This document shows positions 6,900 through 13,391 of a stretch of DNA of 16,291 nt, piece after piece. A program made the position numbers and the translations under genes. The notes beneath the pieces were generated by a model. The model ran no database searches. It saw only the letters and a list, made by a program, of their open reading frames with translations, and was not told the DNA's origin. Source of the stretch: an uncultured Duncaniella sp. (GTDB lineage: Bacteria; Bacteroidota; Bacteroidia; Bacteroidales; Muribaculaceae); contig CAJUKP010000037.1 of the NCBI GenBank assembly GCA_910587165.1, positions 1-16,291 of the forward strand, written 5' to 3'. The number at the start of each line of letters is the position of its first letter. The first letter of the stretch is position 1.

Positions 6900-7730
6900 A
6901 TGATACTGTTTCCCAACGCAAAGATAAATCTGGGGCTCGACATTCTGAGACGACGCCCCGACGGATACCATGACATAGAGACAGTGATGGTGCCCGTGGC
7001 CTGGCGTGATGTACTCGAGATAGTCCCGTCACGCACGGGGGAGACCACGCTCACCGTCAGCGGGCGTGAGGTCAACTGTCCGCCCGAGAAGAATCTGGTG
7101 ATGAAAGCTTACCGCGCCCTCGGGTCGAGGGTGGGCGGTCTGCCTCCTGTGGAGATATACCTGCGCAAGGTGATACCTGACGGAGCCGGGTTGGGTGGCG
7201 GTTCGGCTGACGCATCATTCATACTGACAGGGCTCAACGATCTCTTCTCGCTGGGACTGTCTGACGGAGAACTGGCTGCCGTGGCAGCCGGGCTGGGTGC
7301 CGACTGCCCGCTCTTTGTCTACAACAGGCCCATGCTCGCCACCGGGACCGGAACACGTCTCGAACCTATCGGGGTGGATCTCGCCGGCCTTACACTTGTG
7401 ATAGTCAAGCCCCCTGTGAGTGTGCCGACAGCTGCTGCATACGCGGCGGTGACCCCCTCGGTGCCCGATGTCCCTCTCAGGGAGCGTATCAAGCTGCCGG
7501 TTGACCGCTGGCAGGATGTCGTGGTCAACGACTTCGAGGCCTCTGTGTTCCCGGCCTATCCCGAGGTGGCCGCCGTGAAGCGGGCGCTCATCAAGGATAT
7601 GGGAGCGGTCTATGCCTCCATGTCTGGGTCGGGGTCGGCTGTGTTCGGCCTGTTCGGGCGTGACATTTTGGCAGACGGGGTGACACGCCGTTTCCCGGGG
7701 TGTGCTACGTTTGTCATGCGTCTTGAATGA
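6900..7730 (+). CDS. ispE: 4-diphosphocytidyl-2-C-methyl-D-erythritol kinase
   Basis: A GHMP kinase that phosphorylates the 2-hydroxyl of CDP-methylerythritol with ATP, a cytoplasmic step of the MEP pathway to isopentenyl diphosphate. It has 276 residues from the ATG at 6900, where the protein begins MILFPNAKINLGLDILRRRP as family members do. Lys8 and Asn10 lie in the N-terminal substrate motif. PDGAGLGGGSADAS is the ATP-binding GHMP loop with Asp104 as the expected catalytic Asp. MSGSGSAVFGLF near the C-terminus is the third GHMP motif. An in-frame ATG at 6879 would add MAKFAAD, but it precedes the promoter's -7 box. The gene diverges from the retropepsin-like gene, with 120 bp between starts. 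It is followed by a 142-bp gap before grpE, so it is probably a separate transcript. Presence of ispE implies this organism uses the MEP route. Confidence 0.96.
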   Translation: MILFPNAKINLGLDILRRRPDGYHDIETVMVPVAWRDVLEIVPSRTGETTLTVSGREVNCPPEKNLVMKAYRALGSRVGGLPPVEIYLRKVIPDGAGLGGGSADASFILTGLNDLFSLGLSDGELAAVAAGLGADCPLFVYNRPMLATGTGTRLEPIGVDLAGLTLVIVKPPVSVPTAAAYAAVTPSVPDVPLRERIKLPVDRWQDVVVNDFEASVFPAYPEVAAVKRALIKDMGAVYASMSGSGSAVFGLFGRDILADGVTRRFPGCATFVMRLE

Positions 7731-7822
7731 GCCTATTTTCTTTTGAGTGATTGAACGTTATGGGAGCAATGTTGTTCTATTTGTAGAATTGTGCCTGATT
7801 TTTCGGCTCTGGGCCGGAAGTT

Positions 7823-7838
7823 TGGCAACGTTTTTGCA
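7823..7838 (+). promoter_or_regulatory. Sigma-54-like (-24/-12) promoter in front of grpE-dnaJ
   Basis: The sequence TGGCA-N6-TTGCA has GG and GC separated by exactly 10 nt, as required for RpoN promoters (consensus TGGCAC-N5-TTGCW). A start about 12 nt downstream of the GC would fall near 7849, leaving a leader of about 24 nt before the grpE ATG at 7873. No TAnnTTTG -7 box was found in the gap. No enhancer-binding site was identified, so the call is tentative. Confidence 0.4.
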
Positions 7839-7872
7839 CCATATATCAAGTTAAAAAACATACATCAGCACT

Positions 7873-8487
7873 ATGAGCAAAGAACAGCATAATAATCCAG
7901 AGGAACGACTCCACCGCGAGGGGGGCAATGAAGAGATGTTCGACGATGTGCAGCAGGCACAGGAAGAGGCCGAAAGCCAGATCGACGAGGCCAACGACAT
8001 GATCAACCACGAGCTGGCCGACATTGACGCCCTCAACAAGCAGTTGCTTGATGCACAGGCACAGGTCGAGAAAGAGAAGAAGGAATATCTCTTCCTGATG
8101 GCCGAGTTCGACAATTTCCGCAAACGCACTGTCAGAGAGAAGAGCGAGCTCATCAAGAATGCCTCCGAAGGGGTCCTCAAGGGATTGCTTCCGATTGTAG
8201 ATGATTTCGAGCGCGGTCTCGAGGCAAGCGCCAAGGCCGATGATCCCGCCGACATACGCACCGGAATGGAGCTGATCTATCAGAAGCTCGTGAAGTTTCT
8301 CGCGGCAAACGGCGTGAAGGCCATCGAGTCGACCGGCAAGCCCTTTGATGCCGAGCTCCACGAGGCCATAGCCATGGTGCCTGTGCCCGATGAGGCTCAG
8401 AAGGGAATGGTGATAGACACCCCCACGAAAGGTTACACACTCAACGACAAAGTGCTCCGCCATGCCAAGGTGGCTGTGGGGCAATAA
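7873..8487 (+). CDS. grpE: GrpE, nucleotide exchange factor of Hsp70
   Basis: Homodimeric co-chaperone that releases ADP from DnaK, in the cytoplasm. It has 204 residues, normal for the family. Residues 1-30 are polar and disordered. Residues about 30-90 form the long dimer helix with heptad-like spacing and the family motif around EYLFLMAEFDNFRKRT (71-86). A short helical bundle follows (GLLPIVDDFERGLEA, 104-118). The C-terminal beta domain contacts DnaK (GKPFDAELHEAIAMVP, 155-170; GYTLNDKVLRHAKVAVG at the end). It is first in an operon with dnaJ, 12 bp downstream. The dnaK gene is not in this window. A sigma-54-like promoter lies upstream. Confidence 0.97.
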   Translation: MSKEQHNNPEERLHREGGNEEMFDDVQQAQEEAESQIDEANDMINHELADIDALNKQLLDAQAQVEKEKKEYLFLMAEFDNFRKRTVREKSELIKNASEGVLKGLLPIVDDFERGLEASAKADDPADIRTGMELIYQKLVKFLAANGVKAIESTGKPFDAELHEAIAMVPVPDEAQKGMVIDTPTKGYTLNDKVLRHAKVAVGQ

Positions 8488-8499
8488 TCACAGTATATC

Positions 8500-9663
8500 A
8501 TGGCAGCGAAAAGAGACTATTACGAAGTGCTTGGAGTCGACAGGAATGCCGACGAGAAAGCCATAAAAAGCGCCTATCGAAAGAAGGCCATACAATATCA
8601 TCCCGACAAGAACCCGGGCGACAAGGAGGCCGAGGAGAAATTCAAGGAGGCCGCCGAGGCCTATGATGTGCTCTCCAACCCCGAGAAGCGCGCCAAATAT
8701 GACCAGTTCGGCCACGATATGGGCCCCACCGGATTCCCCGGCGGAGGTGGCGGTTTCCATGCGGGCGGATTCTCCATGGAGGACATCTTCTCGCAGTTCG
8801 GCGACATCTTCGGAGGTGCGTTCGGCAATATGGGCGGATTTGAGTCGGCAGGTGGCCGCACCCGCCGCCGGCAGCGCCGCGGCACCGATCTGCGCATCAA
8901 GATCAAGATGACACTCGAGGAGATCGCGACCGGTGTGACCAAGACCCTGAAGATACCCACACTTGTCAAGGATACCCACTGCAACGGCACCGGAGCAAAG
9001 GACGGCACCGCATTCACCACCTGTCCCACCTGTAACGGATCGGGCACTGTGATACGCCAGCAGCAGACCATGTTCGGACTGTCACAGTCGGCTGTGGAGT
9101 GCCCCCAGTGTCATGGTGAGGGCAAGATAATCACCGAGAAATGCACCCACTGCCATGGCGAGGGTGTGGTGAGAAAGGACGAGACCGTCACATTCTCCAT
9201 ACCGGCAGGTGTGCAGGACGGCCAGACCCTCACAATGCGTGGCAAAGGTAATGCCGCCCCTCACGGCGGTGCCAACGGCGACCTGCTCATCGTGATCGAG
9301 GAGGTGAAGCATCCCGAACTCATCCGTGATGGCAATGATGTGATCTACAATCTCATGCTTGATATCCCCACCGCCACTCTCGGCGGCTCGGTGGAAGTGC
9401 CCACCATCACCGGACGCGCCCGTATGAAGATCCCGGCAGGCACCCAGCCCGGCAAGGTGCTGCGTCTGCGCGGCAAGGGTCTGCCTTCCCCCGACGGATA
9501 CGGCACAGGCGACGAGCTTGTCAACGTGATGGTCTACATCCCTGAGAACCTCACCCCCGAATCACGGCAGGCCATTGAGAGCCTCCAGGGAAAACCCGAG
9601 ATGACTCCCGATGCCTCGACAAAGAACCGAATATTCTCAAAACTACGCCACATTTTTGAATAA
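8500..9663 (+). CDS. dnaJ: DnaJ (Hsp40) chaperone with an incomplete first zinc-binding repeat
   Basis: A 387-residue type I J-protein that delivers substrates to DnaK and stimulates its ATPase. The J-domain is residues 5-70 with HPD at 34-36. The Gly/Phe-rich linker, about 76-120, is notably Gly-rich. The zinc-binding region has CxxCxGxG repeats at 175-182 (CPTCNGSG), 201-208 (CPQCHGEG) and 215-222 (CTHCHGEG). The first repeat reads DTHCNGTG (158-165), so Asp158 replaces the first cysteine. Repeats 1 and 4 normally form zinc site I, so that site has three cysteines. Two C-terminal beta domains follow (FSIPAGVQDGQTLTMRGKGN; KIPAGTQPGKVLRLRGKGLP). It is translated 12 bp after grpE, and its 3' end overlaps or abuts the U32-family gene. 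Confidence 0.97.
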   Translation: MAAKRDYYEVLGVDRNADEKAIKSAYRKKAIQYHPDKNPGDKEAEEKFKEAAEAYDVLSNPEKRAKYDQFGHDMGPTGFPGGGGGFHAGGFSMEDIFSQFGDIFGGAFGNMGGFESAGGRTRRRQRRGTDLRIKIKMTLEEIATGVTKTLKIPTLVKDTHCNGTGAKDGTAFTTCPTCNGSGTVIRQQQTMFGLSQSAVECPQCHGEGKIITEKCTHCHGEGVVRKDETVTFSIPAGVQDGQTLTMRGKGNAAPHGGANGDLLIVIEEVKHPELIRDGNDVIYNLMLDIPTATLGGSVEVPTITGRARMKIPAGTQPGKVLRLRGKGLPSPDGYGTGDELVNVMVYIPENLTPESRQAIESLQGKPEMTPDASTKNRIFSKLRHIFE

Positions 9664-11518
9664 TACGCACACTCTCGAACTTTTAGCTCCGGCCAGGAAT
9701 GTCGACACCGCTATGTCGGCCGTTCTGGCCGGGGCTGACGCTATATACATAGGTCCCGAAAGCCATGGCGCCCGCCGGGCTGCCGCCAATTCCATCGACG
9801 ACCTGCGCCGTCTTGTCGACTTCGCCCACCCTTACGGTGTGAGAGTCTACGCCACGGTCAACACCCTCGTCTACGATAACGAGATAGCCGGTGTGGAGCG
9901 GCTGATCGCTTCCCTCTACCAAGCCGGTGTGGATGCGCTGATAGTGCAGGATCTCGGAATACTCAGGATGGACATCCCTCCGATCGACCTTCATGCGAGC
10001 ACCCAGTGTGACATCCGCACCCCGGCGAAGGCCCGCTTTCTTGCTGAGGTCGGATTCTCCCGCCTTGTGCTACCCCGCGAGCTCTCCATTCAGGAGATAA
10101 AGGAGATACGTGAGGCCATCCCGCCGTCCACCGAGCTCGAGGCCTTCATCCACGGGGCGCTCTGTGTGAGCTACAGCGGCGACTGCCGTGCCAGCTATAT
10201 GGCCGGTGGCAGGTCGGCCAACCGTGGCGAGTGTGCCCAGATATGCCGTCTGCCATACGATCTAACAGACAGCGACGGCAATATCCTTGTGAAAGGGAAG
10301 CATCTCCTCTCGCTGCGCGACCTCAACCGTTCGGCCTCGATAGCCGACATGGCCGATGCAGGGGTGATGTCGTTCAAGATTGAGGGGCGGCTCAAGGAGG
10401 AGGCATACGTCAAGAATACCGTGGCATGGTATTCAAGAATACTCGACCGCTTGGTTGACGGGAGTGGAGGCCGCTACACACGTCTGAGCGACGGACATTC
10501 GCGTCCGGGTTTCACTCCGGTCCCTGAGAAATCATTCAACCGCGGCTTCACCTCCTATTTTTTGACAGGCCGCGCCCCGGCCAAGGGTATGGCCTCGATG
10601 GATTCCCCGAAAGCCGTCGGGGAGAAGGTGGGCAAAGTGGTCAGATGCACCCCCGGTTTCATCACGGCCAGTCTCGACACACCGCTGGCCAACGGCGATG
10701 GTCTCGGCTATTTTGACCGGGCAGGCATATTCCGTGGTTTCAGGCTCAACAGGACTGACCGCGACAGACTCTATCCGGCCACACCACAGGATATTCAGCC
10801 CGGCACGGTCATCTACCGCAACCGCGACAAGGAGTGGGACGACGAGATTTCATCCGCACGGACCGAAAGGCTCATCTCCGTCGACATGAGTCTGCGCTCT
10901 CTCCCCGACGGACGTGTGGCTCTCGCCATGACCGACTCCCGTGGCAACAATATTGAGACAACCACGGCTGAGAGCTTCACTGACAAGGCTGTGACCCCCC
11001 AGGAAGCTCCGCGTCGGAGAATACTTGACAAACTCGGAGGCACCCGCTACAAGGCCGGGCGTATAGTCGACCTCCTCGGCCCCATCTTTATTCCCGCCTC
11101 ACGTCTTGCCTCCCTGCGCCGTGAGGCTGTGGAGTTGCTTGACTCAGCCAGAGCCATGACATACCGCCGCCGTCTCCGTCAGCCCGAAAACCCCGGCGCG
11201 CGTTATCCGTCGGACACGCTCACGATTCACGACAATGTGGCCAACCATCTTGCCACCGGGTTTTACCGCTCCCATGGGGTCACCGCCATCACCCCCGCCG
11301 CTGAGGTAGAGCGTCCTGTGGGGGAGACCCAGGTCATGGCCACACGTTATTGTCTGCGGAAAGAGATGGGCCGGTGCCTGCTCACCCCCTCGGGAGCCAA
11401 ATGGCCGTCCGATCTCTACCTCGTCAGCCCCTCCGGCCTCCGTATGCGTGTCGAGTTTGACTGCAAGCGATGCGGAATGAACCTCTACACCTGTCCCGAA
11501 GGGACCGGCGGTGTATAA
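9611..11518 (+). CDS. Peptidase U32 family protein, RlhA/TrhP-like RNA hydroxylase
   Basis: The family was named for collagenase-like peptidases, but studied members hydroxylate RNA: RlhA acts on 23S rRNA cytidine 2501 and TrhP on tRNA uridine 34, using prephenate-dependent chemistry. The U32 core spans about residues 20-290, with LELLAPARNVDTAMSAVLAG at the start. The family signature is EAFIHGALCVSYSGDCRAS (177-195). Cysteines 185, 192, 208 and 212 could ligate a cluster (inference). The C-terminal half corresponds to the extra region seen in long RlhA-type members, and it ends with more cysteines (CKRCGMNLYTCP). The length, 635 residues, is nearer RlhA (about 650) than TrhP (about 450). 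The ATG at 9611 would overlap dnaJ by 53 bp; TTG at 9656 (620 residues, 8-bp overlap) fits family N-termini better. Either way it is coupled to dnaJ. Confidence 0.88.
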   Translation: MPRQRTEYSQNYATFLNNTHTLELLAPARNVDTAMSAVLAGADAIYIGPESHGARRAAANSIDDLRRLVDFAHPYGVRVYATVNTLVYDNEIAGVERLIASLYQAGVDALIVQDLGILRMDIPPIDLHASTQCDIRTPAKARFLAEVGFSRLVLPRELSIQEIKEIREAIPPSTELEAFIHGALCVSYSGDCRASYMAGGRSANRGECAQICRLPYDLTDSDGNILVKGKHLLSLRDLNRSASIADMADAGVMSFKIEGRLKEEAYVKNTVAWYSRILDRLVDGSGGRYTRLSDGHSRPGFTPVPEKSFNRGFTSYFLTGRAPAKGMASMDSPKAVGEKVGKVVRCTPGFITASLDTPLANGDGLGYFDRAGIFRGFRLNRTDRDRLYPATPQDIQPGTVIYRNRDKEWDDEISSARTERLISVDMSLRSLPDGRVALAMTDSRGNNIETTTAESFTDKAVTPQEAPRRRILDKLGGTRYKAGRIVDLLGPIFIPASRLASLRREAVELLDSARAMTYRRRLRQPENPGARYPSDTLTIHDNVANHLATGFYRSHGVTAITPAAEVERPVGETQVMATRYCLRKEMGRCLLTPSGAKWPSDLYLVSPSGLRMRVEFDCKRCGMNLYTCPEGTGGV

Positions 11519-11533
11519 AAAGTTACCGTCCAT

Positions 11534-11668
11534 GAAAAGGATACAAAGGGACAAAATGACAGAAGGAACAAAAAGTTTTGAGATTCAGATTCATCAGACA
11601 CTGATAAAAAAATATGTTTCTTTTTTACCTTTTGTCATTTTGTATCCCTTTTCCTGACCATTTTTTTT
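11534..11668 (+). terminator. Long hairpin plus T-tract after the grpE-dnaJ-U32 operon
   Basis: The inverted repeat 11534-11575 against 11620-11654 has one bulge of about 7 nt, a purine-rich left arm and pyrimidine-rich right arm. It is followed closely by eight T (11661-11668). It starts 16 bp after the U32 stop codon. Its shape matches the other long hairpins in the window although the sequence differs. Confidence 0.6.
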
Positions 11669-11699
11669 GCTCATTAAGGTTGAAAATTCTTAAAAAAGC

Positions 11700-11730
11700 T
11701 TTCTGAATTGCTAAAAAATGCTTATATTTG
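11700..11730 (+). promoter_or_regulatory. Promoter of the metal ABC lipoprotein gene
   Basis: TTTC (11700-11703), 19 bp, then TATATTTG (11723-11730). The start would fall near 11735, giving a leader of about 12 nt before GTG at 11747. This argues against the in-frame TTG at 11708. Confidence 0.55.
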
Positions 11731-11746
11731 CAAAAAGTTTACGATT

Positions 11747-12637
11747 GTGAAGAATCTCAACCTGATATTTTGGCTTATGATAGCGGTTATTTCCACTGGA
11801 TGGTTTGTGGCCGGTTGCACCGGCGCACCTTCCGACAGGAAGATTGTGACTGTCAGCATAGAGCCTCAGAAATACATACTCGAACAGATCACCGGCGATA
11901 AGGTGCAGGTGAGATGTCTGCTGTCAGACGGCGCCAATCCCGAGACCTACGACCCCTCGATGACCCACATGCTGAATCTGCAGCACTCATTGGGCTATCT
12001 CCGCATGGGCAACATAGGCTTCGAGGCCGCTCTTCTTGACAAGATCCACGAGTCAAACCCCGATCTTCCCATCATCAACACATCCGAAGGGATTGAGCCG
12101 GTGATGGGCACGCATGGTCATGGAAACGTGAGACATGAGATCGTCGACCCTCACACATGGTCGTCGGTGAAGAACGCCCGCATCATAGCCCGTAATATGT
12201 GCGAGGCCATGGTGGAGATTGATCCTGACAACAAGAATTTCTACCGCAGGAATCTCGAGGCCTTTGACGCACACCTCGACTCGCTTGACCATGCTCTGTC
12301 CGTCCGCCTGGCGCCTATGAGAGGCAAGGCATTCCTAGTGTGGCACCCCTCGCTGAGCTATTTTGCCCGCGACTACGGACTTGAGCAGATCGTTGTGGGC
12401 GGTCATGAGCACAAGGAGATGTCGGTGGGCGATCTCCGTGATGTGATCGACGAGGTGAAACGTCATAGCGCCGAAGTGTTCTTCTCACAGAAGGATTTCG
12501 ACAGCCGTCAGGTGTCGGCTGTCAATGAGGAGATCGGTGCCCGCAGGGTGGAGATAAACCCTATGTCATACAATTGGGAGAAGGAGATCGTTGCCACAGC
12601 CGACGCTCTCGTTGAAACAGCCGGAGAGAATGAATGA
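11747..12637 (+). CDS. znuA: Metal (zinc/manganese-type) ABC transporter substrate-binding lipoprotein, ZnuA family
   Basis: Captures a metal ion outside the inner membrane for ABC import. With the GTG start it has 296 residues. Residues 1-24 are a lipoprotein signal with lipobox VAGC and Cys24 as the lipidated residue. Family (cluster A-I) motifs are visible: DPHTW (134-138), with His136 as a ligand; WHPSLSYFARDYGLEQIVVGG, with His200 as a ligand; and DLRDVIDEVK. Two usual ligands are changed: the early His in GANPxxY is Glu66 (NPETYDPS), and the late Asp of the xDP motif is Asn271 (EINPMSYNW). The His-rich loop is very short (GTHGHG). The metal is therefore uncertain. The gene overlaps the ATPase gene by 8 bp, so they are translationally coupled. 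Confidence 0.85.
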   Translation: MKNLNLIFWLMIAVISTGWFVAGCTGAPSDRKIVTVSIEPQKYILEQITGDKVQVRCLLSDGANPETYDPSMTHMLNLQHSLGYLRMGNIGFEAALLDKIHESNPDLPIINTSEGIEPVMGTHGHGNVRHEIVDPHTWSSVKNARIIARNMCEAMVEIDPDNKNFYRRNLEAFDAHLDSLDHALSVRLAPMRGKAFLVWHPSLSYFARDYGLEQIVVGGHEHKEMSVGDLRDVIDEVKRHSAEVFFSQKDFDSRQVSAVNEEIGARRVEINPMSYNWEKEIVATADALVETAGENE

Positions 12638-13310
12638 TGTCATTATTTCCCTCAGGGACATCTCGCGCCGCTGGGACGGAAAAGATGTCCTGTCAGATAT
12701 CAACTTCGACGTCCGCCGGGGAGATTTCGTGGCCATAACCGGCCCCAACGGTGGCGGCAAGACCACCCTTCTCCGGATCATACTCAAGCTCCTGAAGCCG
12801 ACATCAGGCACAGTGACATATATGGATAACGGACAGCCGGTCGACAATCTTTCAATCGGCTATCTCCCTCAGAAGAACATGATCGACTCCCGCTTTCCGA
12901 TCACGGTCGGCGAAGTAGTGGCATCGGGACTGATAGGAGAGAATATCGGACGTAAGGAGACACAGCGCCTCACCGGGGAGACCCTCCGGCTCATGGGACT
13001 TGGCGAACACGCCGGTAAGAGCATAGGTGTCCTTTCGGGCGGACAGCTCCAGAGAGCTCTCCTGGGGCGGGCCATCATATCATCGCCGAAAGTGCTGGTA
13101 CTTGACGAGCCGCTGAGCTACGTCGACAAACAGTTCGAGCATTACATATACACGCTTGTCGAGAAACTCTCGGCATCGACCACCATCCTGCTTGTCTCGC
13201 ATGAGATGTCAACAATAGCAGGAATGGCCAACCGCCATCTTATAATTGACCATAACCTCCATGAATGTCACTCTCCCCACCACCATGTCCACTACGATTG
13301 TGAGATGTAG
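12630..13310 (+). CDS. znuC: Metal ABC transporter ATP-binding protein, ZnuC-like
   Basis: Cytoplasmic ATPase that powers metal import. It has 226 residues from the ATG at 12630, chosen because GGAGAG lies directly upstream and the product starts MNDVIISLRDISRRW. All ABC motifs are present: Walker A GPNGGGKT (38-45), Q-loop Gln81 in YLPQK, signature LSGGQ (135-139), Walker B VLVLDEP (155-161), and H-loop His191 in LLVSHEMS. The Pro-rich Walker A and close pairing with the lipoprotein gene point to the zinc/manganese import class. The tail is rich in His and Cys (HNLHECHSPHHHVHYDC), a possible metal-sensing or storage segment. No permease gene follows: the next gene is convergent menD. The membrane subunit must be encoded elsewhere. 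Confidence 0.9.
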   Translation: MNDVIISLRDISRRWDGKDVLSDINFDVRRGDFVAITGPNGGGKTTLLRIILKLLKPTSGTVTYMDNGQPVDNLSIGYLPQKNMIDSRFPITVGEVVASGLIGENIGRKETQRLTGETLRLMGLGEHAGKSIGVLSGGQLQRALLGRAIISSPKVLVLDEPLSYVDKQFEHYIYTLVEKLSASTTILLVSHEMSTIAGMANRHLIIDHNLHECHSPHHHVHYDCEM

Positions 13311-13391
13311 ACCGATGAATCTGGTGCAAGAGCTGTGATCGGAAGGCGGTGCGGGAGTTGTGAGAGATCTGTCTATCCGGGCGGGCGGAGG

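Noticed and set aside
6780..6971. Upstream N-terminal extension of the retropepsin-like protein
   Set aside because: It would bury the signal peptide at residue 65 and overlap the predicted promoters and the ispE start.
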